In this document: positions 20,453 through 28,512 of the stretch, in pieces
Position numbering within the stretch: the stretch's first letter is position 1
How the letters are laid out: each line of letters begins with the position of its first letter
NCBI GenBank assembly: GCA_037447655.1
Contig: JBBHKE010001014.1
Coordinates: 1-28,512 of the forward strand
Reading direction: 5' to 3'
Length of the DNA stretch: 28,512 nt
Origin: Zygnema cylindricum
Taxonomy: Eukaryota > Streptophyta > Zygnematophyceae > Zygnematales > Zygnemataceae
Notes under the pieces: generated by a model
Told to the model about the DNA's origin: nothing
Seen by the model: the letters and a program-made list of their open reading frames with translations, nothing else
Databases searched by the model: none
Translations under genes and position numbers: made by a program

Positions 20453-20853
20453 CTACATAGGATAAGGAGGAAGTGGTTCTGGTGATACACAATTGCCCCC
20501 TACCACCATATTTGGATACTTACAGACGCATGAGGCTTGACAATTGATATTTTCACAAGTAAGAAAAGAGAAACATCTCACTAATGCACATGGATCACAA
20601 GGAGGGGGTGGAGATGTTATCACTACTTTAGGTGGAGGCAGTGGTGTTTTTGGTGGTGGGGGTGGTGGCGACAATTTTTTTGGTGGAGGTGCTCGTAAAA
20701 CACACATGCCTTTTTTTATAAAATAAGGAGGTCTACAAATACATGAAACTCGGCAATTGATTTCTTGACACGTGTATCCAGGTAAGCAATCGACGAACGA
20801 ACATGATTCGCATATCGGGGGAGTAGATTTCGGCGGAGGTCGCGTTTTAATTC
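20453..20853 (-). CDS. Terminal exon: twin eight-cysteine, proline-rich protein
   Basis: An acceptor-like TTTCCTTTAAACAG precedes GAATT at 20853, and the frame runs about 132 residues to TAG at 20455-20453. It needs one base from an upstream exon (phase 1). Order: a proline-rich start; module 1 from CESC to KKGMC; a linker of PPPP/PPPK repeats (~40 residues); module 2 from CDPC to VGGNC; a short Pro-rich tail. Both modules show exactly C-x2-C-x4-C-x5-C-x4-C-x3-C-x-C-x10-C, with a shared C(Q/E)xINC core. Sixteen paired cysteines and a cell-wall-like proline linker suggest a secreted, disulfide-bonded protein, perhaps binding the wall or acting in defence; that role is inference. The family was not recognised. 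The signal peptide exon was not found. The Gly-rich plus-strand frame here is its shadow. Confidence 0.6.
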
Positions 20854-21651
20854 CTGTTTAAAGGAAATAATTGGACCAAAATAAGTATGGATGTTCATTG
20901 GTTACAAAATTAGTTAAGAGATAACAACATCAAATTTGTCAATGTTCCAAAAAATAAACTCGTAAAATAGCAAGGGTACAAATCACAATCATATTGGTTT
21001 TGCGGAAATTGGAATACTCCTAACAATTGAAAAATTGGATGTTTCATTCCTTCACTTTAATTTTTTTATCACACGGTAAGAAAGCAATGGTGAAGAAAAC
21101 GAACAAACATAAACACTAAATTTCGGTGTGCCAATTACGTACACATTGTTCCATTAACATCATTTTAGGAAACTATTTCTTTGCTATGCTGTACATTTAC
21201 GTGCATTTTCTAAACGCAAGTTTTCAACTTAATAAATTTCAAATATAAAAGGATTAAATTGCGTGTGTAATATATTTTGGAAATATTCACAAGACAATAA
21301 TTCATCACACACTTACGAATGTCAAAATTTATGAAATGGAAACGAAATCAAAGGGTGAAAGAAATGAAGATCAATCATGGGACTAAGCAATATAGCCCAA
21401 TTTTTTTTTTTAAATGAGAAAACCTGAGGTATAAATGCCACAAATCCAGAAAAAAAAAAGATCAAAAAACAGACTTCGTTACCTATTCTTTCCACACTAA
21501 TCTCGGAAAACCTTCTAAACTGATAAACTGATGACCAGAAAGATGTTGAGGAGTTTAGTGTTTCCTTCGAGAAGGATCCTTCTGAATTCAATCTTGGTCT
21601 GGAATTCTGAAAAGAGTTTTGACTTTTGTAATCATTGCATCAGTCATCTAT
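20854..21651. other. Probable intron or 5' region of the cysteine-rich gene
   Basis: AT-rich. The minus frame 21591-21322 contains a hydrophobic run (VCFLIFFFSGFVAFIP) ending at a donor-like CAG/GTTTTC, which looks like a signal peptide. Its phase does not fit the downstream exon (phase 0 against phase 1), so it was not joined. Other 5' exons were not identified. Confidence 0.3.
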
Positions 21652-21802
21652 GTCTCTCTCTCATGCTTTAATAATAAACCATTCATTCTGTCTCTCTCTC
21701 ATGCTTACATCATCCATTCTGTCTCTCTCTCATGCTTACATCGTCCATTTTGTCTCTCTCTCATGCTTACATCATCTATTCTGTCTCTCTCTTGCTTCAT
21801 GC
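21652..21802. repeat. 31 bp minisatellite, about five units
   Basis: Units start GTCTCTCTCTCATGCTT at 21652, 21690, 21721 and 21752, with a partial one at 21783. The middle three are exactly 31 bp and nearly identical; the first carries a 7-base insertion. The hydrophobic Leu/Ser/His frames across it are products of the repeat. Confidence 0.85.
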
Positions 21803-21955
21803 TTATTATTTGCTTCCATAATCTTCTTTGCCATCTCCTTTCTCGTCTCGTCTCTTTTATTCTTTCCTCTCTCCTATTTTCTCCTATCTCTTCCTCCCTT
21901 GCCCATTCCTTTAAAAATCTACCCTGTCTCTGCGGAAAAATGAGTCACTATAACC
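21803..21955. other. CT-rich tail of the minisatellite
   Basis: Pyrimidine-rich sequence with TCTCC and CTCTT words, no regular period and no gene. Confidence 0.5.
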
Positions 21956-22123
21956 GATGAAAGTGTTGAAAAAACGGAAACATTTCGTTTAAACTATGAA
22001 GAAAAAACGAGGATATTGCAAAGACTCACTGTAAAATCCAAAAAAACTGATGAAAGTTTTGAAAAAACAGAACCAATCCATCCAAATTATGAAAAAAAAT
22101 CGAGAGCAATGCAAAATACTCAC
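21956..22123. repeat. 93 bp tandem duplication
   Basis: Two units, starting at 21956 and 22049, both begin GATGAAAGT(G/T)TTGAAAAAAC and end with (A/G)ACTCAC or ACTCAC after a TGCAAA block. Moderately diverged, A-rich and without a long frame through both units. Confidence 0.6.
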
Positions 22124-22793
22124 GATTTTTTATTTTATTTTTGCAATATTTTAAAAACCTTAAACGACAACAGAACCATCTACACACAAGAAGAACCAAA
22201 CAAAATTTTATCAAATTATTCATAAACATAATAAGTTTGAGTTTTTTTTTTTTTTGCGTCTACCTTCCACGGCACGGGCTGCTTCGACCCGCGTTCCATA
22301 AATGTGCCACGTGGCAAACATGACAGCGGGTAGCAAGAAAAGGGACACGTGTCGAGCCATTTTCAAAAATTCTCAGAGGGATAATCGGTGAGGAAGAAAC
22401 CGAGAAAAGAACCAAATGTAGCTTTGTCGTTTTCTGTCCAACTATAGTGAACCACTAAAATCCAAAATAGACGACGGCCAAAGTAGTCGAACTATAATCT
22501 ACGGATAACGCCTTCCTTAGGCTATCGGCCTATCGGCCTTGGGCTATATAACTATATACCTTGACGTCCGTACATAGATAGTCGACCGTCGCGTACGGCT
22601 TTTGTCGTCGACCGCAGTGGACCTTTGTTGACCCGACGACATGACCGATTTTATTGGGTAAAGACCACACGTGCAACGAACGGCTGCAAGTTTTTGTACT
22701 TGTCGGAGTGTGAAAGTCGCATGGAACTGTAGATGTGGTCTGTTTGTAACACTTGACATCAGTAAATCGTAACATGAATGAATAAATCAATAA
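22124..22793. other. Unclassified spacer before the foldback element
   Basis: Contains GCCACGTGGC (22301) and GACACGTGTC (22344) palindromes and a small CTATCGGC duplication near 22521. Overlapping minus frames at 22530-22790 show no domain. Confidence 0.4.
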
Positions 22794-23929
22794 GGGAATT
22801 GATCATGACAGTGACTGTTTTGGTTGCGCACAGTCACTTACGTCATTTTGTCAAAAAATGTACGTTTGAAGTACATATCGGTACAAATAAAGTACCGTTG
22901 AGTATAAATTTGACGGTCAATCAGGTTGAACATCTTTGACTTTCATAACATTGTTTCAACCGCTTAAAATTTTGCCGCGATTGCGAACGTCGACCGTCAT
23001 AATAAAATTAGCAATTCACACGGCCGACGAGCGTTTACGGTAACAAAACTGCGGCGACCACATGTAAATAAAATGGTTGCAGACAGTCACTTTTTGTCGT
23101 TACTTGAGCTCCACGGTGTGAGCACTTAGCCGCAAAATTGAAATTTAATCGTCTAAGCGTTACATTGAACTTAGACGCAAAATGAAACGAAACGTCTTTA
23201 AATTGAAGTATATAAGTTTTGTACGTAAATATTAATACGCACGAAACGAAAAATAAACTTTGTAGACTATTATAAAACGAACCGGCGTAAAAATATCAAT
23301 TGAATTTAAATGAAAAAAATGCGCGTCGTCACGCGCGACGAAATCGAGTCACACTATTTACGAATCAACGTGGTTTAAATACTATAAGTCTTGTACGGAA
23401 ATATTAGAACGCACGAAACGAAATAAACTTTGTAGACTATAATAAAACGAACTGGCGTAAAAATATAAATTGAAATTAAATGAAAAAATGCACGTCGTCA
23501 CGCGCGACGAAATCGAGCCACACTATTTACGTTTCGTTTCATTTTGCGTCTAAGTTCAATGTAACGCTTATACGATTAAATTTCAATTTTGCGGCTAAGT
23601 GCTCACACCGTGGAGCTCAAGTAACGACAAAAAGTGACTGTCTGCAACCATTTTATTTACATGTGGTCGCCGCAGTTTTGTTACCGTAAACGCTCGTCGG
23701 CCGTGTGAATTGCTAATTTTATTATGACGGTCGACGTTCGCAATCGCGGCAAAATTTTAAGCGGTTGAAACAATGTTATGAAAGTCAAAGATGTTCAACC
23801 GATTGACCGTCAAATTTATACGCAACGGTACTTTATTTGTACCGATATGTACTTCAAACGTACATTTTTTGACAAAATGACGTAAGTGACTGTGCGCAAC
23901 CAAAACAGTCACTGTCATGATCAATTCCC
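22794..23929. mobile_element. 1.14 kb foldback element with ~400 bp inverted arms
   Basis: The left arm (22794-23194) and right arm (23530-23929) are inverted copies with only scattered mismatches, from the tip GGGAATTGATCATGACAGTG to CAAAATGAAACGAAACG. The ~335 bp between them holds two 170 bp direct repeats. Long terminal inverted repeats without a transposase resemble non-autonomous Mutator-like elements or foldback elements; which one is not settled. No clear 9 bp target duplication was found: the left flank AATCAATAA does not match the right flank once the younger insertion at 23932 is removed. Arm identity suggests recent formation or gene conversion. Confidence 0.8.
23206..23531. repeat. 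Two 170 bp tandem repeats inside the foldback element
   Basis: Copy 1 (about 23206-23362) and copy 2 (about 23378-23531) share CGCACGAAACG, AATAAACTTTGTAGACTAT, the GGCGTAAAAATAT block, CGTCGTCACGCGCGACGAAA and CACTATTTACG. CGTCACGCGCGACG is itself an imperfect palindrome. Copy 2 ends where the right arm begins. Confidence 0.8.
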
Positions 23930-23931
23930 AT

Positions 23932-24638
23932 CATAGTTGTCCCGTGCGCATAATACGCACGAAACGAAGGAGCGAATACTACGCACGATACGCATTTAAC
24001 GATGAAAAAAATGTTATAAAATGCGTACCTACCGATGTACCAGTACATTTCCGTACATTTGCGTACTATTTTCGTACATTTCAGTACTTTTAAGGGGTTT
24101 GAGGAGTTTTAGGGTATATTCTCGTGCGTTCTCAAATATTTATGTTAAACAGCCAACTATTATTCGTACATTTACGTACAGTGTCCGTATTTTTTCTTAC
24201 TTTTGACGGTTATTATTTTGAGATTTTTAGGGTACATTTTCTAACTTTTCCGTATATTTCAGTTATACGGACTTACATTTTTCGTACATCTACGTACGGC
24301 GTCCGTATATTTCAGTACTTTTAGGGTTAGTGATGGGGGGGTTTTAGGGTGTTTAGGGTACTTCCCGTGCATTTCGTACATTCCGGTAAATTACAGTACA
24401 GCTGCCTTACATTATCCGTACTCCTAGGTTTTTTAGGGTACACATGTCGTACAATGACGTACATTTCCGTATGTTTTTCGTACGTTTTTAGGATTTTTAA
24501 GGATTTTTTAGGGTTAAGGGGACGGTTTTCGTTCGTTTTCGTACATCGTACAGCGAAAACTAACGAACGGTATGAAAGAAACGAATACTTCGTAGTTTTC
24601 GGAAAAAAGTCGAAATCCGTACGAATAGGACAACTATG
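23932..24638. mobile_element. hAT-like non-autonomous element (707 bp)
   Basis: Terminal repeats CATAGTTGTCC and GGACAACTATG are perfect over 11 bp. The element is flanked by identical 8 bp copies ATTCCCAT at 23924-23931 and 24639-24646. An 8 bp duplication and ends beginning CA fit hAT elements. The inside is crowded with CCGTACATTT and CGTAC words, possibly subterminal transposase sites, and has no transposase. It inserted into the right tip of the foldback element. A shorter relative lies at 27418-27719. Confidence 0.8.
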
Positions 24639-24646
24639 ATTCCCAT

Positions 24647-24727
24647 CGAAGCGATATATCGAATATCGGGTACATGAAATTCGATATATATCGAATATCG
24701 GCAATGGGTCCTCGATACCCAACACTA
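24647..24727 (-). repeat. Left 81 bp mirror arm of the GATATATCG element
   Basis: Nearly perfect reverse complement of 25217-25297, ending CTCGATACCCAACACTA. It flanks the 493 bp TA-element exactly, sharing only the TA dinucleotide, and starts abruptly where the foldback element plus two bases ends. Confidence 0.85.
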
Positions 24728-25218
24728 CACCGTGAATCGCTATTAGCGTACATGACGCTAATTGGGGTACCCCTTTTTTTGGGGCAAATTCTCAAATAGA
24801 ATAAAGTACGCTAAATGTTTTTGCGCGTTATTTGAGGTACCCCGCTCAATGCGGTTCATAACTGTAATTTAGTGTCCTTTTAAATAGTGTGGTGTACGGA
24901 CTGTCAGATCTGTACTATTCCGTATATTTTTAAATTTAAAAGTACAGAAAATATAATAATATATAATTGCGTAAATATTTTCCGACATACGCAGATGTCA
25001 AAAAAACGCGACGGCGTACGATTTGAACAATTTCGTACATCTACATGTTTTAGTGTTGACATATTACGTGCCGAAATTTTTTACAAAGCAGTTTACAAAT
25101 TAGAGTACATGAAAAATTAGTATCATGGTGTACCCGAAAAAACACAATTTACCGTAAAGTACGCTAATTGTTTCATTACGCTATATTTTTTATTACGCTC
25201 ATAGCGATTCACGGTGTA
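24726..25218. mobile_element. TA-element, 493 bp version, between mirror arms
   Basis: Begins TACACCGTGAATCGCTATTA and ends with its inverse TAGCGATTCACGGTGTA. The interior shares GGTGTACGG, GTCAGA and ACGGCGTACGATTT with the element at 1750-2293. The ends are almost identical to the 218 bp MITEs, so this is probably the longer form of that family. The 77-residue frame at 24887-25120 has no domain. Confidence 0.8.
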
Positions 25219-25403
25219 GTGTTGGGTATCGAGGACCTTTTGCCGATATTCGATATATATCGAATTTCAGGTACCCGATATTCGATATATCGCTTCGATA
25301 TATCGAAAACCAAATCATCGCGATATATCGCCGATATATCGTATCGCCAATATATCGAACCATAAAAAAAATGAAAATTTTCAATTTTTTTTTCCAAAAC
25401 CCA

Positions 25404-25439
<36 letters not shown>

Positions 25440-25629
25440 GGGGGGGGGGGGGGGGGGTATCCGTACGATTTTCCGTACAACGGCTGTACGGACACCCATT
25501 TTTTGCGATATATATCGCGATAATTTATGTTGGTCCCGGTACGATGTATTGAGAAATCTGCTCGATCGATATTCGATATATCGAATATCGAAATTATCGC
25601 GATATGAATTCACCCGATACCCAACACTA
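25217..25629 (+). mobile_element. GATATATCG-rich element (413 bp) with hAT-like ends
   Basis: Ends TAGTGTTGGGTATCG and CGATACCCAACACTA are perfect 15 bp inverted repeats. Both halves are packed with GATATATCG palindromes. A related end lies at 4217, near a hAT transposase remnant, which hints at hAT ancestry. No 8 bp duplication is visible because the left side abuts another element. A C32G20 tract sits in the middle. Confidence 0.75.
25406..25457. repeat. C32-G20 homopolymer palindrome
   Basis: Thirty-two C residues are followed directly by twenty G residues, forming a 20 bp perfect inverted repeat with no loop bases between runs. Reading frames crossing it (Pro or Gly runs) are artefacts. 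It may be real or an assembly or sequencing error. Confidence 0.9.
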
Positions 25630-26207
25630 GTGCACACACATGAGTTCTATATGTATATGATCTTATTTTCATTATTATCAACAATTACGTTTTGTTTTAT
25701 CGAGATTTAAAAAGTTTTAGTTAATGTTTTTGGTTTATATAAAAAACAATAAGTTAACACAAACCAAATATAGTTTCACTATTATGGTCGATAAAAATTG
25801 TAGTCGTTGTAGTCGTCAAACTTAATAAGCGTGAAACATTTTAAGACAGACAAATTATAATGTCCATCGTGTGAGTAAAATTTGTTCCATTCTTTGTTTT
25901 GTGATAATATATAAGAAATAAAAGCAAGGACCAACTATTCTCATCATTTATTTGTTTTTTTTTATTTAAATGCCTTTTATCGAATATTTAATCAGATGAC
26001 CAATGCATTTATTTTTATATTTGTGTTATATTACATTCAAATGCTTTATCATATTATAGTAATACATTAATATTGCACAATTGTAACAATATATCTACTC
26101 GAGCACCATTAACAGCATATTGCCGATGGGAACGAAAAATAGTCTAATTAAAATAGTCTTATAGCCGCTAGGGACCAAACCTACCAGCATCAAATTGAGG
26201 GATTAAC
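25630..26207. other. AT-rich spacer, no gene seen
   Basis: No frame, terminal repeat or RNA gene recognised. Confidence 0.45.
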
Positions 26208-26427
26208 TACACCTTGAATCGCTAGTAGGGTTAATAATTTTTCCGACACTCAAAACATATTTTCTCCGTACACACTTGTCCGATTTTCAATTTTAGACCG
26301 CCAATTCGAAGCCGAGAATCTTACCTTTCAATCGCGACCGCCAGATCTACAATCGGACAAGTGTGTACGGATAAAAAATGTTTTAAGAGACGAAAAAAAA
26401 TTAACACTAATAGCGATTCACGGTGTA
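26208..26427 (+). mobile_element. TA-flanked MITE, copy C (220 bp)
   Basis: Complete, with TACACCTTGAATCGCTAGTA at the left and TAGCGATTCACGGTGTA at the right. The centre has the same orientation as copy B. Inverted arms pair through the ACACTTGTCCGAT and ATCGGACAAGTGT blocks. Non-coding. Confidence 0.85.
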
Positions 26428-26998
26428 CTCTGTTACGAGAAGCAGCGTATCGATGAGATCGACGATATGGGCGTAATGGAAACCTAGCGGCAATGGGAAC
26501 CAACGTTTGTTTTTTAATTTAGTTTATTTTAGGGAGCCAACGTGCTTTTGTTTTTTTATTGTTTTTGTCCTAAATTGCGCTTTGATATCGCCCGCCCCGA
26601 AATCGCCTATTTATCCGGCTGCGCCTTCCCGTGAGATGCCGTACATAGCCAGCTACGACAGGTTTACCTAGCCCGGTAGCATCTTCACTGGCCAATTATA
26701 AATGTGTCGAACCGACCTCCGCGCTGGTATCCGTGGGATACCGCCGCCTGATTTACTCTCCTCGTGCGACGTTATGCCTCTCCGCGAATCTCCTCGTATC
26801 GACCATTACCGGCCGTCGATTCTCCTCACGAAGCTCGATGCCGTCAATGGATTTGTTATGGAGGATTGCGCCAAGGTATTCGCCGGATTAGTGGGAACAG
26901 AGGTTGGGCATAGGCCGTACAACGCTCGACTGCATTAATGATGAAGGAGGTAATGTGTTTGTCGTTATTGGAATTTGTTCCTGTGGTAAGCGCCATTT
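26428..26998. other. GC-richer region with one unrecognised 78-codon frame
   Basis: The plus frame 26702-26938 is open with balanced composition (PPDLLSSCDVMPLRESPRID; LLTKLDAVNGFVMEDCAKVF). A TATA-like TTATAAAT sits only a few bases before its ATG, too close for a normal leader. No domain was recognised. It could be an exon or an old coding remnant. Confidence 0.3.
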
Positions 26999-27114
26999 GG
27001 TCGTCCGTACATGATTGGTCGACCGTACATTATTTGTCGACCGTACATTATTGGTTGGCCGTACATTATTGGTCGGCTGGTCGGCCATACATGATTGGTC
27101 GGCCGTACATGATT
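26999..27114. repeat. 18 bp minisatellite, six units plus a partial
   Basis: Units of GGTCGGCCGTACATTATT and close variants start at 26999, 27017, 27035, 27053, 27079 and 27097, with an 8-base partial unit at 27071-27078. Since 18 is divisible by three, the minus strand reads a repeated STNNVR hexapeptide, but no gene around it is supported. Confidence 0.85.
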
Positions 27115-27417
27115 ACGCGCCGGGATTGATTTGGTCAAGACTGGTCGTCAGCGAGAGACCGTGTAAAATACGGCCGAGGAAGTGACAGCTGGCTGACCTG
27201 TCGTAATGATTTGGGTCTTCAGGATGGGCGCAGAATCCGCGGTCGAAGATTTTCAGAATCTGTCAAAATCTGTAAAAACGACGTCGTGTGATTCTTCCAA
27301 GTGTGGAGGAAGAAGACAAAAGAGGCGGGGTCATTCTCGAACGAACCTAACGGGGCGCAGAAACATGTATGGAACTATGTTCCTTAATTCCTTTCACACG
27401 AGGTAAGACATTTGAAT
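27115..27417. other. Unclassified spacer
   Basis: A 66-residue Lys/Arg-rich plus frame (27206-27406) has no domain. No repeat ends seen. Confidence 0.35.
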
Positions 27418-27719
27418 CATAGTTGTTCAAATCGCATATTACGCACGAAACGAACGCGCGAATAATATGTACGGTTCGCATCTAACCATTTTCGAAAAAT
27501 GATAATATGCGTACCCGACTATGTATCCGTACATTTTCGTACATTTTTGTACTGTGCCCGTATATTTAAGTACAGCTGCCCGACTATTTTACGTACGTAT
27601 GGTAAGTACAGTATCCGTCTATGTCCGTACTTTTGATGAAATTACGAAAAGTATGACAGTTACGAATACTAAGTACAAATAGTAAAAAAGTGAAAATCCG
27701 TACGAATTGAACATCCATG
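27418..27719. mobile_element. Shorter hAT-like derivative (302 bp)
   Basis: The ends CATAGTTGTTCAAATCG and the inverse of CGAATTGAACATCCATG are imperfect inverted repeats. Both subterminal regions match the 707 bp element at 23932 (TACGCACGAAACGAA, TATGCGTACC, TCCGTACATTTTCGTAC; AAATCCGTACGAAT). The middle ~400 bp is absent. No 8 bp target duplication remains. Confidence 0.65.
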
Positions 27720-27813
27720 TGGCATAGCCGTATGTGTTGTGGGCGTCGGGGGGAATTGCCACAGTGTAGGAAATGACAACTTTTAGGGACAAACTTTGCG
27801 AGAAATGTAAAAC

Positions 27814-28032
27814 TACACCGTGTATCGCTATTAGTTTTAATAATTTTTTCGCCACTTAAAACATCTTTTCTCCTTACACACTTGTCGGATTATGGATTTG
27901 AAGGTTGCGATTGAAAGCTAAGATTCTCACCTTCCAATTGGCAGTCTCCGTATGAAAATAAGACAAGTATGTACAGAGAAAAGAGGTTTTAAATGGAGTA
28001 AAATTTATGAACACTAATAGCGAGACGTGGTA
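27814..28032 (-). mobile_element. TA-flanked MITE, copy D (219 bp)
   Basis: The left end is TACACCGTGTATCGCTATTA. The right end TAATAGCGAGACGTGGTA is mutated at the GGTGTA. Centre orientation as in copy A (GGTTGCGATTGAAAG, then CACCTTCCAATTGGCAG). Confidence 0.8.
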
Positions 28033-28512
28033 TAATGACCTCCCTCCCCAAGGGAGACGTCACCACTTGCCGACCTACGGAGACATCTTTCGTGCTTCGC
28101 TGACCCCTCAGGATCAACTATACCATTGATCCGGACAACACACATTCCCACGTCCTCGAGCATAGGGACAAGATGAATGTCAAGAACTTGTATGGCCGGC
28201 GGATGCATATCATGTTTGTGAAAGGAACCCCTTTGAGCTTAGGAAAGCTTGGCTAGAATGGTCACGAATTAGCCAGGACTAGCCTAGCCAATTAAAAAGG
28301 TTACCAAAGGATGCTCGCCTAGGGGAACGTGCATTCCGCCAAGGAATTTAAAGTTAGACCATAGGATCATGAGGTTTAGTCTCTTGGCCGTGGGTAGTGC
28401 AAGCTCTTGGAAGCCATCTAATTGGTTGATTTCCATAAGGCACATGTAAGAGATAAGTCGCCCATGAACTAGCGTTGAGTAGAAAGTGAGAGTGGTAGGC
28501 AAAGGAATCGGA
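28033..28512 (+). pseudogene. Decayed coding-like stretch at the window edge
   Basis: Composition is clearly coding-like compared with the AT-rich neighbours. Plus-strand readings include KMNVKNLYGRRMHIMFVKG (about 28170-28225) and, after stops, KLDHRIMRFSLL followed by WKPSNWLISIRHM (about 28350-28447). The LDHRI...NW...I..M pattern is reminiscent of plant transposon-associated ORFs, but this is a weak resemblance. A 72-residue open minus frame (28284-28502) overlaps and could instead be the true one. Cut by the window end. Confidence 0.25.

Noticed and set aside
20544-20726. Glycine-rich plus-strand frame
   Set aside because: Exact antisense shadow of the proline-rich linker in the minus-strand cysteine-rich exon.
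21322-21591. Signal-peptide-like minus frame as first exon of the cysteine-rich gene
   Set aside because: The donor-like site gives phase 0 while the downstream exon needs phase 1; in the compatible frame a stop lies just upstream and there is no ATG.
21619-21960. Leu/Ser/His-rich plus frames of 102-113 codons
   Set aside because: Produced by the 31 bp CT-rich minisatellite.
22794-24646. Foldback and hAT-like element as one element with common ends
   Set aside because: The 8 bp duplication ATTCCCAT shows that the hAT-like element inserted separately at the foldback tip.
24349-24725. Frames of 96 and 132 codons across the hAT-like element
   Set aside because: They lie across non-autonomous element ends and are not related to any transposase motif.
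25199-25637. Minus frames of 98 and 142 codons with Pro and Gly runs
   Set aside because: They run through the GATATATCG element and the C32G20 tract, so they are artefacts of repeat sequence.
26999-27114. CRISPR-like array
   Set aside because: Units are contiguous 18 bp repeats without unique spacers, in a eukaryotic context.

Overview
This window looks like intergenic, transposon-dominated nuclear DNA of a eukaryote, most likely a land plant. Supporting evidence is a Copia-type gag-protease in several decayed copies, a hAT transposase C-terminus, CACTA-like hairpin repeats built on GTCGTCGC, tRNA-derived SINE heads, intron-like splice signals, AT-rich composition and very low gene density. 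There are no bacterial operons, Shine-Dalgarno-led genes or CRISPR arrays. The exact lineage cannot be fixed from the sequence.

Left part (1-5100): two copies of a ~218 bp TA-flanked MITE, a ~544 bp relative with the same ends, a SINE-like head, two related hairpins, a possible retroelement leader with a gag-like start, and a decayed hAT transposase C-terminus near a GATATATCG-rich hAT-like end. Middle (5700-12200): a Copia-like family in both orientations. A plus-strand LTR with gag lies at 6073-7360, and a minus-strand LTR-gag-protease-LTR unit at 9827-11840. Reverse transcriptase, RNase H and integrase are missing from the minus-strand unit, and every reading frame is broken. 12300-16400: two halves of a pogo/Tigger-like transposase on opposite strands around a CACTA-like hairpin array, a SINE, another LTR and a second CACTA-like repeat block. 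16740-17480 is a long purine tract.

The best host-gene candidate is a terminal exon at 20453-20853 (minus). It encodes two copies of an eight-cysteine module with identical spacing, joined by a proline-rich linker. Its upstream exons were not found.

The right part is a nested complex (22794-25629): a 1.14 kb foldback element with ~400 bp inverted arms and an internal 170 bp tandem duplication; a 707 bp hAT-like element inserted at its end with a perfect 8 bp target duplication; a 493 bp TA-element flanked by 81 bp mirror arms; and a 413 bp GATATATCG-rich element carrying a C32G20 homopolymer palindrome. After it come two more MITEs, a second hAT-like derivative, an 18 bp minisatellite and a decayed coding-like stretch at the end. 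Apart from the cysteine-rich exon, almost everything recognisable is non-autonomous or broken mobile DNA.
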